Part shown: positions 8,463 to 17,685 of the stretch, piece by piece
Layout of the letters: each line of letters starts with the position of its first letter
How positions within the stretch are numbered: the first letter of the stretch is position 1
Assembly (NCBI GenBank): GCA_910577575.1
Contig: CAJTOG010000003.1
Span: forward strand, 31,784 to 95,783
Source of the DNA: an uncultured Ruminococcus sp.
Lineage (GTDB): Bacteria; Bacillota; Clostridia; Oscillospirales; Ruminococcaceae
Length of the DNA: 64,000 bases
Reading direction: 5' to 3'
Notes under the pieces: generated by a model
The model's database searches: none
Seen by the model: the letters and a program-made list of their open reading frames with translations, nothing else
What the model was told of the DNA's origin: nothing
Position numbers and translations under genes: made by a program

Positions 8463-9251
8463 TCATCTGCCTTTTTCAAAAAATATTCTTCTTCTATACT
8501 CAGTAGGAGTACAGCCCCTGTGCTGTTTGAATTGTTTCATAAAATAAGAATCACTTTCATATCCGCATCTTTCAGCAATCACACTTACTGAAAGCGATGT
8601 ATTTTCAAGAAGGTCAGCGGCATAAATAAGACGACTTTCTATGACATCCTGACCAAAGGTTATACCAAATGTTCCAAAATATATCCTGTGGAAGTATGTA
8701 CGGCTTATTTTAAGACAACGGCATACAAAATCAACAGACCATTTATTTGTCGGATTCTCATATACAGATTTTCTCAAACTGTTCAGTTCAGGGTGCTTCG
8801 GAATTTCTTCATATCCATCTTTACTTCTGTATGCTGATTCAAGTATAATTAATATAATTTTCATGTAAAGCTCTGAAACTTCAGCATTCCGGTTTCCTGA
8901 AATATCATTGTAAATTTTCATACTTTTTATAGCAGATGAAATAATAAAGCTGTCATTCAATTTTATCGGTATATTAAATAAATTCTTCACTAATATAGAA
9001 TACTGTTTATCAGCTGTGGAAAAGCGGAAACAGACCATATCATATTTCAGACTTTTTGTTACTGTACTCCTGAAACTGTGTTCCATGCTGCTTGTATATA
9101 TAATCGCCGTATTTCCGCTGTAAATCTTTTCTGTATTATCAACAGTAAATATAACCGGACTTCTAAAAAAATACAGACAATAATCATAAGACATTTTTTT
9201 AAAGTCAGGATTTTTATTCTTTTCATTCAAAATAATTTTTGTAATTTTCAT
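8463..9251 (-). CDS. AraC family transcriptional regulator
   Basis: 262 residues. The C-terminal about 100 residues hold two helix-turn-helix units of AraC type: WSVDFVCRCLKISRTYFHRIYF, then SVSVIAERCGYESDSYFMKQFKQHRGCTPTEYRR in pieces. The N-terminal about 150 residues are probably a cupin-like effector domain (NTEKIYSGNTAIIYTSSMEHSF). GGTGAAAG just before the ATG at 9251 decides the start; an upstream ATG at 9284 lacks this. It lies upstream of, and co-directional with, the vanY-like/oppA-like pair and may control it. The ligand is unknown. Confidence 0.85.
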   Translation of the reverse strand: MKITKIILNEKNKNPDFKKMSYDYCLYFFRSPVIFTVDNTEKIYSGNTAIIYTSSMEHSFRSTVTKSLKYDMVCFRFSTADKQYSILVKNLFNIPIKLNDSFIISSAIKSMKIYNDISGNRNAEVSELYMKIILIILESAYRSKDGYEEIPKHPELNSLRKSVYENPTNKWSVDFVCRCLKISRTYFHRIYFGTFGITFGQDVIESRLIYAADLLENTSLSVSVIAERCGYESDSYFMKQFKQHRGCTPTEYRRRIFFEKGR

Positions 9252-9271
9252 TCTTTCACCATAAATCAGAA

Positions 9272-9304
9272 CCGCACAAAGCATTTTCTTTCTGCTCTGT
9301 GCGG
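9272..9304 (-). terminator. terminator-like hairpin after the transketolase operon
   Basis: On the minus strand CCGCACAGAGC pairs with GCTTTGTGCGG (11 bp including one G-U), which favours minus-strand RNA. The T tract after it is weak, so it may leak into the AraC gene. Confidence 0.5.
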
Positions 9305-9313
9305 AATCGGATT

Positions 9314-10261
9314 TTATTTAAGTCTAATTGCTTCTTTTACCTTTTTTACAATATTTTCTGCTGAAAGTCCGAACTTCTTAAGCAATTCTACAGCAGGACC
9401 TGAATAGCCATATTCATCATTTACGCCAATTTTTATAACGGGCACAGGACAGCACTCTGTAACTGCCTCAGCAACCGCTGAACCAAGTCCGCCGATAACG
9501 CTATGTTCTTCAGCTGTTACAATAACACCTGTTTCTTTTGCACATTTACAGATAAGTTCCTTATCAAGCGGTTTAATTGTATGAATATTTACAACCCTTA
9601 CAGAAATTCCTTCTGATTCAAGCATCTTCGCAGCCTCAACAGCTTCATTTACCATAAGACCTGTAGCTATAACAGTAATATCACTGCCGTCTTTTACAGT
9701 AACACCTTTGCCCATTTTAAATTTATATGTTTCCCTATCATTGATTACAGGCACAGCAAGTCTGCCGAAACGCATATACACAGGTCCTTCAAACTCAACA
9801 GCAGCTCTTACGGCAGCTCTCGCTTCAACATCATCACATGGATTGATAATAGTCATTCCGGGAATTGTACGCATCAATGCAATGTCTTCATTACACTGAT
9901 GCGTTGCTCCGTCCTCACCGACTGAAATACCTGCATGAGTTGCACCGATTTTAACGTTAAGATGAGGATAGCCGATTGAATTTCTTACTATTTCATAAGC
10001 TCTTCCTGCTGCAAACATTGCAAATGTACTTGCAAACGGAATTTTTCCGCAGGCAGCAAGTCCGGCTGCAACACCCATCATATTAGCTTCTGCAATACCG
10101 CAGTCAAAAAAACGTTCGGGATATGCCTTTTTGAAAATTCCTGTTTTTGTTGCAGCAGCAAGGTCTGCATCAAGAACAACCAAATCCTTATATTCCTCAG
10201 CAAGTTCTTTAAGAGTTTCGCCGTAGCTTTCTCTGGTAGCCTTTTTGATTACATCTGACAT
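9314..10261 (-). CDS. transketolase, C-terminal subunit
   Basis: 315 residues. It corresponds to the Pyr and C-terminal domains of transketolase (DADLAAATKTGIFKKAYPERF, GIAEANMMGVAAGLAACG, GATHAGISVGEDGATHQ). The partner N-terminal subunit is encoded directly upstream. Together they move two-carbon units between sugar phosphates in the pentose phosphate pathway using thiamine diphosphate. The ATG at 10261 has AGGATTAAAG before it and lies 4 bases after the upstream stop codon. A frame extension to 10282 would overlap the upstream gene. Split transketolases are common in anaerobic Bacillota. Confidence 0.93.
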   Translation of the reverse strand: MSDVIKKATRESYGETLKELAEEYKDLVVLDADLAAATKTGIFKKAYPERFFDCGIAEANMMGVAAGLAACGKIPFASTFAMFAAGRAYEIVRNSIGYPHLNVKIGATHAGISVGEDGATHQCNEDIALMRTIPGMTIINPCDDVEARAAVRAAVEFEGPVYMRFGRLAVPVINDRETYKFKMGKGVTVKDGSDITVIATGLMVNEAVEAAKMLESEGISVRVVNIHTIKPLDKELICKCAKETGVIVTAEEHSVIGGLGSAVAEAVTECCPVPVIKIGVNDEYGYSGPAVELLKKFGLSAENIVKKVKEAIRLK

Positions 10262-10265
10262 AGCT

Positions 10266-11105
10266 TTAATCCTCCAATTCATTTAACTGTGCAGAAAGCT
10301 CTGCCATAGCCTGTTCATATTGCTCTTTATTCGGTGCTGTACCATGCCAGCCAACCTGATTCTCCATAAATGACACACCTTTACCCTTTACAGATTTCTG
10401 TATAATAGCAACTGGTTTGCCTGTAATTGTTTCAGCCTCTGCAAATGCGGCATCAATACTGTCAAAGTCATGAGCGTCCATAGTAATAACGTGCCATCCG
10501 AAAGCTGCAAACTTGTCTGTTATCGGTTCAGGCGAGCATACTTCTGTAATAGGACCGTCAATCTGAAGTCCGTTTCTGTCAACAATAGCCACAAGATTGT
10601 CAAGTTTATAATGAGCTGCAAACATGGCCGCTTCCCATACCTGACCTTCTTCTATTTCACCGTCTCCGAGAATTGAGTAAACCTTATAATTTTTATTGTC
10701 AAGCTTACCTGCAAGTGCCATTCCGCATGCTGCCGATATTCCCTGACCGAGCGAACCACTTGACATATCAACTCCGTTAATACTTATACAAGGATGACCC
10801 TGTAACATTGCTCCTATATGTCTTAATGATTTCAATTCCCCTTCCGGAAAATATCCTTTCTGTGCAAGTACAGCATAAAGTGCCGGAGCTGTATGACCCT
10901 TTGAAAGAACAAGTCTGTCCCTGTCCGGATTTTCCGGGTCGTTAGAATTTACATTCATCTTATTGAAATAAAGATAAGTTACAAGGTCACTTATTGAAAG
11001 TGAACCGCCCGGATGACCTGACTTTGCATTATACGTACCCTCTATAACGCCTATTCTTACTTTGCAGGCTATTTTCTGCAAACTCTTTTTCATTGAAGCT
11101 TCCAT
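10266..11105 (-). CDS. transketolase, N-terminal (TPP-binding) subunit
   Basis: 279 residues covering the thiamine diphosphate-binding domain. SGHPGGSLS, LSKGHTAPALYAVL, GSLGQGISAACGMALAGK and the TPP/Mg motif GDGEIEEGQVWEA are all visible. It ends where the second subunit begins. The start MEASMKKSL has a CGGAGGT ribosome binding site. It sits downstream of the 43-aa membrane peptide gene and a HAD phosphatase in the same transcription direction. Confidence 0.93.
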   Translation of the reverse strand: MEASMKKSLQKIACKVRIGVIEGTYNAKSGHPGGSLSISDLVTYLYFNKMNVNSNDPENPDRDRLVLSKGHTAPALYAVLAQKGYFPEGELKSLRHIGAMLQGHPCISINGVDMSSGSLGQGISAACGMALAGKLDNKNYKVYSILGDGEIEEGQVWEAAMFAAHYKLDNLVAIVDRNGLQIDGPITEVCSPEPITDKFAAFGWHVITMDAHDFDSIDAAFAEAETITGKPVAIIQKSVKGKGVSFMENQVGWHGTAPNKEQYEQAMAELSAQLNELED

Positions 11106-11123
11106 AATTACCTCCGTTAAAAT

Positions 11124-11255
11124 TTAAAATTGCTCCGAACTTACAGCAGTTTCATCATATCTTGCCTGTACTTCCTTGGATTTTTTTACATATCCAAGCA
11201 TAGACGGAACAAGAACAGCCATAAGAATCAAAATAATTGGCAGTTTCTTCATCAT
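11124..11255 (-). CDS. 43-residue single-pass membrane peptide of unknown function
   Basis: A small ORF between the HAD phosphatase and transketolase genes. MMKKLPIILILMAVLVPSML forms one hydrophobic segment (about residues 4-21). A Lys-rich cytosol- or wall-facing tail follows and ends SSEQF. CGGAGG ribosome binding bases lie inside the end of the HAD gene; the ATG is 3 bases after that stop codon, and the TAA is 18 bases before the transketolase ATG. Spacing and ribosome binding site support expression within the operon. No family is recognised. Confidence 0.65.
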   Translation of the reverse strand: MMKKLPIILILMAVLVPSMLGYVKKSKEVQARYDETAVSSEQF

Positions 11256-11258
11256 TTT

Positions 11259-12092
11259 TTAATCCTCCGTTTTTTCGATTACATAATTTATCAATTCTGA
11301 AACAGCACCTTCATCGTTGGTACTGTTTAATACAATATCAGACTTGTTTTTTACCGATTCTTCTGAATTTGCAGGACAAACTCCCAAATCAGCAGACTGT
11401 ATCATTTCAATATCATTATCAAAATCACCAACAGCGATAAATTTAAAATCATTCATACCATCAAGTTTCTTGTACTCATTCATTGCTGAACCCTTGCTTA
11501 TTCCCTTTGGAAGCATTTCAAGAAAAATATTTGCCGAACGCACAAAATTAACCTGATTATCATATCCGAGCTGTTTTACAAGTATTTCAAGATACGGAAT
11601 ATATTCGGGAGCAAGTGCAAACAGAACTTTAAGCCATCCACCCTCTGGAATATCATTAATATTCATATATTCAGGAATAATCCTGCAAAGATTTGTATGC
11701 AGAGTTTCATATTCATTATTATTGAAAATATATGTTCCGTCAGCTCTTACAACCTCACCACCTGTATCAGGCATAATATTTAGAATTTCAGAAGTCATTT
11801 TACGGCTTAATTCCGGAAGTGACTGCGAATACAGAATTTTATCAGTAAAATAGTTATAAATCATTGCTCCATTATACATTATAACAGGCATTTTCAGATT
11901 GAGTATACTCTGATACTGTCTGAATGACTGTATAGTACGTCCTGTTGCAATTGTAAATTTTCCGCCGAGGGACGTGAATTTTTCAATGGCTTTCCTGTCA
12001 ATGCCATTAATCTGCTTTTTAGAGTTCAGGAGCGTGCCGTCCATATCACTGAAAATTATTATTTTTGTTATATCTTCAAACAAATCAAGCAC
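11259..12092 (-). CDS. Cof-type HAD-IIB sugar-phosphate phosphatase
   Basis: 277 residues. The HAD nucleophile motif DMDGTLLNSKKQ is at about residues 16-27, motif II is in TIATGRT, and motifs III/IV are in KGSAMNEYKKL and AVGDFDNDIEMI. The large cap domain between them is the type IIB fold of Cof/YidA-like phosphatases. These dephosphorylate sugar phosphates and other small phosphates in the cytosol; the exact substrate cannot be read. The start is GTG at 12092, one base after the rluD stop codon, which suggests coupled translation. Confidence 0.88.
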   Translation of the reverse strand: MLDLFEDITKIIIFSDMDGTLLNSKKQINGIDRKAIEKFTSLGGKFTIATGRTIQSFRQYQSILNLKMPVIMYNGAMIYNYFTDKILYSQSLPELSRKMTSEILNIMPDTGGEVVRADGTYIFNNNEYETLHTNLCRIIPEYMNINDIPEGGWLKVLFALAPEYIPYLEILVKQLGYDNQVNFVRSANIFLEMLPKGISKGSAMNEYKKLDGMNDFKFIAVGDFDNDIEMIQSADLGVCPANSEESVKNKSDIVLNSTNDEGAVSELINYVIEKTED

Positions 12093-12093
12093 C

Positions 12094-13008
12094 TCACATC
12101 TTTTCCAATTTGTTTATTACAGAAATAAAATAGTCAGGAAGTTTACTTGAAAACTCCATATATTCATCTGTTGAAGGATGAATAAATCCTATTTTACGTG
12201 CATGAAGGCACTGCCCGTCAATACCCTTATATGATTTACCGTAAACATCGTCACCCAGAACTGAATGACCGATATACGCAAGATGTACACGTATCTGATG
12301 AGTACGTCCCGTTTCAAGTCTTAATCTTAAATGAGCATATCCGCCATACTGTTTTATAACACTGTAATGAGTTACCGCATTTCTGGAATTCTCCACAGTC
12401 ACGCACATTTTTTTGCGGTCGTTTTTATTTCGCCCGATAGGTGCATCTATTGTGCCTTCCGTTTCTTTGAAGTAACCTGTCGCAACTGCTTCATATTCTC
12501 TTGTAAAACTATGAGCTTTAATCTGTTCTGCAAGATTGATATGTGACTTGTCATTTTTGGCAACAATAAGAAGTCCGCTTGTATTCTTGTCAATTCTATG
12601 CACTATCCCCGGACGAATTATGCCATTGATACCTGAAAGGCTGTCTCCGCAGTGATAAAGCAATGCATTTACCAAAGTTCCGCTGTAATTTCCGTGAGCC
12701 GGATGAACTACCATGCCTTTTGGCTTATTAACTACAAGCAAATCCTCATCTTCATAAACAATATCAAGCGGAATATTTTCAGGTATTGCATCCATTGGCT
12801 GAGGTTCAGGAATTTCAACAGTAATTCTTTCGGTTCCTTTGATTTTATAATTCTTGCTGACTGCTTTACCATCTGCAAGAACTCTGCCGGCGGAAATAAT
12901 TGTCTGAACGGCGGAACGTGTAATTTTTTCAATATTTTCTGAAATATATTTGTCAATTCTTGTTCCGATGTTTTCTTCGTTACACTGAAGCACCAAAATT
13001 TCACTCAT
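12094..13008 (-). CDS. RluA/RluD family pseudouridine synthase
   Basis: 304 residues. An N-terminal S4 RNA-binding domain (about 12-75; GTRIDKYISENIEKITRSAVQ) precedes the catalytic domain with GIVHRIDKNTSGLLIVAKND, whose Asp is the catalytic residue. LRLETGRTHQIRVHLAYIGHSVLGDDVYG is the conserved C-terminal region (cited in part). It converts uridines in rRNA or tRNA to pseudouridine. The ATG at 13008 overlaps the lspA stop by 8 bases (ATGAGTGA). The family assignment is firm; the RluD rather than RluB/C type is inferred from the S4 plus RluD-like motif. Confidence 0.92.
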   Translation of the reverse strand: MSEILVLQCNEENIGTRIDKYISENIEKITRSAVQTIISAGRVLADGKAVSKNYKIKGTERITVEIPEPQPMDAIPENIPLDIVYEDEDLLVVNKPKGMVVHPAHGNYSGTLVNALLYHCGDSLSGINGIIRPGIVHRIDKNTSGLLIVAKNDKSHINLAEQIKAHSFTREYEAVATGYFKETEGTIDAPIGRNKNDRKKMCVTVENSRNAVTHYSVIKQYGGYAHLRLRLETGRTHQIRVHLAYIGHSVLGDDVYGKSYKGIDGQCLHARKIGFIHPSTDEYMEFSSKLPDYFISVINKLEKM

Positions 13009-13504
13009 TTTCTTCAGCCTCTGCCAATTTTTTTTCTTTTTCAATTTTAGGTTCTATAAAAATTATATAGAAAATAATGAGTATAAATGCAAAAGTTACA
13101 CATATATCTGCTACATTGAAAATGGCAAAATGAAATAACTTTATCTCAAACATATCAACTACATATCCAAAACGAATTCTGTCAATTAAATTTCCTATTC
13201 CGCCCGCAACAAACAGCATTATCGAAAAACTCAAAAATTTTGACTTTTTCATTGTCATAAACATAAGGATTATTCCAACAGCAATTATAAGTGACGTAAA
13301 ACCGATAAGAAACCATCGTTGTCCCGACATACTGCCGAAAATTGCACCATCATTTTCAAGGTATGTCAAATCAAGTATTTTAAAATCGCCGATATGAATA
13401 AAATCCATGCTTCCGACCGGCTTTAACGAATGAACAGCCCAGTATTTTACAAGCTGGTCAGATGCAATAAGAACAAGAGTAACTATAATAAGCAGTATGC
13501 CCAT
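13001..13504 (-). CDS. lspA: lipoprotein signal peptidase (signal peptidase II)
   Basis: 167 residues with four hydrophobic helices. Conserved segments are ASDQLVKYW near the N-terminus, GGIGNLIDRIRFGYVVD with the first catalytic Asp, and FNVADICV with the second. It cuts prolipoproteins, such as the lipoproteins elsewhere in this window, before the lipid-modified Cys. The C-terminus has a charged Lys/Glu tail. It overlaps rluD by 8 bases and follows ileS, the classical ileS-lspA order. Confidence 0.96.
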   Translation of the reverse strand: MGILLIIVTLVLIASDQLVKYWAVHSLKPVGSMDFIHIGDFKILDLTYLENDGAIFGSMSGQRWFLIGFTSLIIAVGIILMFMTMKKSKFLSFSIMLFVAGGIGNLIDRIRFGYVVDMFEIKLFHFAIFNVADICVTFAFILIIFYIIFIEPKIEKEKKLAEAEENE

Positions 13505-13523
13505 ATTTTTCCTTTCATAATAA

Positions 13524-13550
13524 TGCCTGCTGCGATAAAAACAGCAGGCA
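13524..13550 (-). terminator. hairpin between ileS and lspA
   Basis: 9-bp perfect stem TGCCTGCTG / CAGCAGGCA (13524-13532, 13542-13550). On the minus strand only ATTATTATG follows, so there is no strong U tract. It is more likely an attenuator or mRNA-stability hairpin than a full terminator. Confidence 0.5.
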
Positions 13551-13564
13551 ATATAAATCCTGAT

Positions 13565-16336
13565 TTATGCTTCAATAACAACAGCACATCTCTCGCAGAG
13601 TGTAGGGTGAGTATGATTTGTACCGACATACTTTGAATAGCACCAGCATCTCTCACACTTTCCGCCTTCAGCCTTTTCAACTGAAAAGGTCGTCTCTGAA
13701 TCTGATTTCTCAACTGCTATATCAGATACAATAAGAATTTCCTTAAGGTTTTCAGCAAGCTCCACATATCTGTCATAATCTGCTTCACTGCTTCTGATAA
13801 CAAGTTTAGCTTCAAGCGACTTTCCGATAGTTTTAGCATTTCTTGCTTCCTCAAGCGACTTGTTTACAGACTCACGTACATTGTAAATAAATTCCCATTT
13901 ATTTATAAAATCATCACTGTAGTCAATACCTGATTTTTCAGGCATCTGATTAAGAAATACGCTTTCTGTATCATCATCTGCACTATGAGGCATAAACTGC
14001 CAGATTTCCTCTGCCGTAAATGAAATAATCGGAGCAGCAAGTCTTGTAAGTGCACTAAGAATACGATACATGACAGTCTGTGCAGCACGTCGGATTTCTG
14101 CATTTTCCTTTTCACAATAAAGTCTGTCCTTGATAATATCAAGATAGAAATTAGACATATCAACTACACAGAAGTTATGGATTGCATGGAAAGAAACATG
14201 GAAGTCGTATTTTTCATATCCGCCCCTGACTTCGTCAATAAGCCTGTCAAGCTTCATCATAGCCCATTTATCGAGTTCGGTAAGTTTATCATCAGAAACA
14301 CTGTCAGTATCAGGATTGAAGCCCTCTCCATTTCCCAAGTTGCCAAGGATAAATCTTGCTGTATTTCTGATTTTCTTGTAAGCATCCGAAAGCTGACTCA
14401 AAATAGTCTTTGAAATTCTAATGTCGCTGTGATAATCAGAAGACGCTACCCACAGACGCAGAATATCCGCACCGTACTGGTCAGTAATTTCATGTGGGTC
14501 AATACCGTTTCCGAGTGACTTGTGCATTACCTTTCCTTCACCATCAACTACCCAGCCATGAGTACATACTGCCTTATAAGGTGCACAGCCATGATATACT
14601 ACCGATGTAAGAAGTGATGACTGGAACCAGCCACGGTACTGGTCTGCACCCTCAAGATAAAGGTCAGCAGGAAAACTGAGGCAATCAAACTGTTCCATAA
14701 CAGAAGTATGAGATACACCACTGTCAAACCATACGTCCATAATGTCATATTCTTTAGTAAATTCTCCGCAGCCGCATTCGCATTTTACAGAATCAGGAAT
14801 AAACTCATTAACTTCCTTGGTCCACCATGCATCAGAACTTTCTGCACGAAACAGGTCAGCAATTGCCTTTATCGTTTCATCTGTATAAATTGGCTTTCCA
14901 CAGTCCTTACAGTAAATTACAGGAATTGGAACACCCCATGTTCTCTGACGTGAAATGCACCAGTCACTTCTGTCACGTACCATGCCCTTGATTCTGTCCT
15001 CACCCCATTCAGGAATCCACTGAACAGATTCAATAGCCTTTATTGCTTCATCCTTAAATCCGTTTACCGAGCAGAACCACTGTTCTGTTGCACGGTAAAT
15101 AATAGGGCTGTTGCATCTCCAGCAATGCGGATACTGGTGAACAATTTTCTGAGTTGCAAGCATAGCACCTGTTTCAACAAGCTTTGCAGCAATAGCTTTA
15201 TTTGCTTCATCTGTATCCATGCCCTCAAATTCACCGGCTTCAGCAGTTTGTCTGCCCTTTGAATCAACACACACAATAATACCTATATCATCATAATTTT
15301 TGCATACTTCAAAGTCTTCAACACCATATCCCGGAGCTGTATGAACACAGCCCGTACCACTTTCAAGAGTTACATGGTCTCCCACTATAACAGGTGACGG
15401 ACGGTCATAAAGAGGATGTTTTGTTTTCATTCCCTCAAGCTCTGCACCTGTAAATATATGTTCCGTTGTATAATCCGTTATACCTGCCGTTTCCATTGTG
15501 GTCTTTACAAGTTCTTCAGCCATTACATAATACTCACCGTTTGCATTTACAAGAGTATAGTTATATTCAGGTCCGAGACATATAGCAAGATTTCCGGGGA
15601 TTGTCCATGTAGTTGTAGTCCAGATTACAAAATAAACCTTTGACAAATCAAGTCCGAGATTTGTAAAGATGCCCTTATCGTCTGTCACGTTGAATTTCAC
15701 ATAGATTGAATAACACGGGTCATTGGAATATTCAATTTCAGCTTCAGCAAGTGCGGTATTACAGTCAGGACACCAGTAAACCGGTTTAAGTCCTTTATAC
15801 ATATAGCCCTTTTTAGCCATTTCACCGAATACCTCAACCTGTCTTGCTTCATAATCAGGGCGGAGTGTAAGATATGGATATTCATAATCTCCGAGTGTAC
15901 CGAGACGCTTGAACTGTTTCATCTGATTCTGAACATGACTCATTGCAAAATCATGGCAGTGTTTTCTGAGTTCAACAGGCGGAATTGCTCCGTTTTCCAC
16001 ACCAATCGACTTCATAGCCTTTAACTCAATCGGAAGTCCATGAGTATCCCATCCGGGAACATAGGGCGAACAGAAACCGCTCATATTTTTATATTTGACA
16101 ATAAAATCTTTGAGGGTTTTATTAAGTGCAGTACCAAGATGAATTTCACCGTTTGCATATGGCGGACCATCATGAAGAATAAATGTGGACTTGCCTGCAT
16201 TTTTTTCAATCATTTTATAGTAAAGTCTGTTATTTCCCCATTTTTCAAGAGTTTCAGGCTCTCTTTTAGGAAGATTTCCTCTCATTGGAAAATCTGTTTT
16301 AGGTAAATTAAGAGTTGAATTATAATCCTGTGACAT
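13565..16336 (-). CDS. ileS: isoleucyl-tRNA synthetase
   Basis: 923 residues, full length for the bacterial type. The class I HIGH-like motif is in PPYANGEIHLGTALNK, and the KMSKS-like motif reads VMHKSLGNG. The editing domain holds GTGCVHTAPGYG; WTIPGNLAI is the conserved active-site region. A C-terminal zinc-binding segment (CERCWCYS...CERCAVV) is complete. It charges tRNA-Ile and edits valine. It lies 33 bases downstream of divIVA with no T-box leader in that gap. Confidence 0.97.
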   Translation of the reverse strand: MSQDYNSTLNLPKTDFPMRGNLPKREPETLEKWGNNRLYYKMIEKNAGKSTFILHDGPPYANGEIHLGTALNKTLKDFIVKYKNMSGFCSPYVPGWDTHGLPIELKAMKSIGVENGAIPPVELRKHCHDFAMSHVQNQMKQFKRLGTLGDYEYPYLTLRPDYEARQVEVFGEMAKKGYMYKGLKPVYWCPDCNTALAEAEIEYSNDPCYSIYVKFNVTDDKGIFTNLGLDLSKVYFVIWTTTTWTIPGNLAICLGPEYNYTLVNANGEYYVMAEELVKTTMETAGITDYTTEHIFTGAELEGMKTKHPLYDRPSPVIVGDHVTLESGTGCVHTAPGYGVEDFEVCKNYDDIGIIVCVDSKGRQTAEAGEFEGMDTDEANKAIAAKLVETGAMLATQKIVHQYPHCWRCNSPIIYRATEQWFCSVNGFKDEAIKAIESVQWIPEWGEDRIKGMVRDRSDWCISRQRTWGVPIPVIYCKDCGKPIYTDETIKAIADLFRAESSDAWWTKEVNEFIPDSVKCECGCGEFTKEYDIMDVWFDSGVSHTSVMEQFDCLSFPADLYLEGADQYRGWFQSSLLTSVVYHGCAPYKAVCTHGWVVDGEGKVMHKSLGNGIDPHEITDQYGADILRLWVASSDYHSDIRISKTILSQLSDAYKKIRNTARFILGNLGNGEGFNPDTDSVSDDKLTELDKWAMMKLDRLIDEVRGGYEKYDFHVSFHAIHNFCVVDMSNFYLDIIKDRLYCEKENAEIRRAAQTVMYRILSALTRLAAPIISFTAEEIWQFMPHSADDDTESVFLNQMPEKSGIDYSDDFINKWEFIYNVRESVNKSLEEARNAKTIGKSLEAKLVIRSSEADYDRYVELAENLKEILIVSDIAVEKSDSETTFSVEKAEGGKCERCWCYSKYVGTNHTHPTLCERCAVVIEA

Positions 16337-16369
16337 TATATCACAGCTCCTTTCAATAAAAAAATATTA

Positions 16370-16903
16370 TCAATTGTTTTCAGAAGCAGCAGCAACTATT
16401 TCTTCTATTGCTTCAGCCGAATCATCAGCTTCCGGCATAGTTGAAATCATTTCCAGATGTGCTTTATACATATCAAAAAGACTTCTCTTAAAATCAGCAA
16501 CCTGACGGCGTGCTTCAATAAGGCTTTCCTTTTCCTTGGCAATTTCAGCTCTGTTTTTCTCCATAGCTTCAGCGTGCTGACGTACAGCCTCGTCCTCAAG
16601 TTCATCAGCCTTGGCCTGTGCGTTTGCAATAATCTGCTCTGCCTTTTCTTTGGCTTCATTTATAACCTGATGACCCTGTTTCTGTGCACCAAGCAAAGCG
16701 TCTTTCAATGCATCTTCATCTTTCATATATTCTCTTATCTTATCAGCAAGAATCTGAATTTTACTGTTGGCTTCTGCACGTTCACGCTCCATTTCATCAA
16801 GCTCAGCTTCAAGCTGTGAAAGAAATTCATCAATTTCCTCCTGCTTATAACCAAATGCAGCCTTTTCAAACCTTTTATTCCTTACATCTTTTGAAGTAAT
16901 CAT
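16370..16903 (-). CDS. divIVA: DivIVA-like division/polarity protein
   Basis: 177 residues. The N-terminal membrane-targeting segment ITSKDVRNKRFEKAAFGYKQEEIDEFL is followed by long coiled-coil heptads (about residues 30-150) rich in Glu, Lys and Ala, as in DivIVA/Wag31. It scaffolds division-site or pole proteins at curved membrane. AAAGGTGAAT precedes the ATG at 16903; a farther ATG at 16924 lies in the spacer. It sits between ylmH and ileS in the conserved Gram-positive division cluster. Confidence 0.92.
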   Translation of the reverse strand: MITSKDVRNKRFEKAAFGYKQEEIDEFLSQLEAELDEMERERAEANSKIQILADKIREYMKDEDALKDALLGAQKQGHQVINEAKEKAEQIIANAQAKADELEDEAVRQHAEAMEKNRAEIAKEKESLIEARRQVADFKRSLFDMYKAHLEMISTMPEADDSAEAIEEIVAAASENN

Positions 16904-16920
16904 AATATTCACCTTTAAAA

Positions 16921-17685
16921 TCAAATATATTTTTTAAGAATTATGCGTAAACGATTTTTCTTAGTAAAACCGTTTACACCTGAAACAACAAACCGTCCGC
17001 AGCCACGGACCGAAATTATATCGCCTTTTTTAAGCTCCTTTGATACCGAATCTACTGAAAGATGATTAACATCAACTTTTTCGCCACGTATAAGAGATGA
17101 TGCTTTTTCACGGCTTATATTTGCAGCAGCAGCAACTATACAGTCAAGTCTCAGTGATGCGACAGTACAGCTTATATCTCTGAATTTCTGTGCATCTGAA
17201 AGAGAAAGTTCAAACGGTTTACTATCCGAAACTTTTACCCCTGTTCTGCCGACTTTTGAAACAACTGAAGAAATAAGTCCCCCTGCAATATCTGTGACAA
17301 AAATCTGAGTTATGCCTTCACCCGTGATTATATCCCCTATAATCTCACGTCTGAAATTCAGTCCCATGAGAGTTCCGAGAAAATCTCTGTGAGTCAGCTT
17401 GTCTTCTTTTCTATAACTGAAAGTAATGCATTTTATCGGAAAATCATTTATAATATCATTTTCATGATAATCGGGATAAACTGCAAGCATTCTGCGTGAT
17501 GCATCCTCGTATCCTCCCCAGAATTTATATAAAAGACATCCTGTATTATTCCTGCACCAGCATTCAGCTTCAGCACACTGCCTTTCATCAAAAAAGTTTG
17601 AAAATACACTGATGCCGTTTCTTTCGGATTGGCTCACCATATCACCGAGCTTTGCAAAAAAAAGCTTGTCTGATTTTTCCTTCAT
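16921..17685 (-). CDS. ylmH: YlmH-like S4-domain RNA-binding protein
   Basis: 254 residues. The N-terminal half has the YlmH signature (FSNFFDERQCAEAE, DFLGTLMGLNFRREIIGDI). The C-terminal part is an S4 domain (SLRLDCIVAAAANISREKA, GEKVDVNHLSV, KGDIISVRGCGRF) that binds structured RNA. YlmH has been linked to ribosome-associated quality control and to cell division gene clusters. The start overlaps the sepF stop by one base (TGATG), so translation is coupled. Confidence 0.92.
   Translation of the reverse strand: MKEKSDKLFFAKLGDMVSQSERNGISVFSNFFDERQCAEAECWCRNNTGCLLYKFWGGYEDASRRMLAVYPDYHENDIINDFPIKCITFSYRKEDKLTHRDFLGTLMGLNFRREIIGDIITGEGITQIFVTDIAGGLISSVVSKVGRTGVKVSDSKPFELSLSDAQKFRDISCTVASLRLDCIVAAAANISREKASSLIRGEKVDVNHLSVDSVSKELKKGDIISVRGCGRFVVSGVNGFTKKNRLRIILKKYI

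Noticed and set aside
9708..9899. Plus-strand frames over the transketolase, infB, mutS and other genes
   Set aside because: They are shadow frames in genes with clear family motifs on the other strand.
16337..16369. T-box leader for ileS
   Set aside because: Only 33 bases separate divIVA and ileS; no room for a T-box. The same holds for trpS with a 23-base gap.
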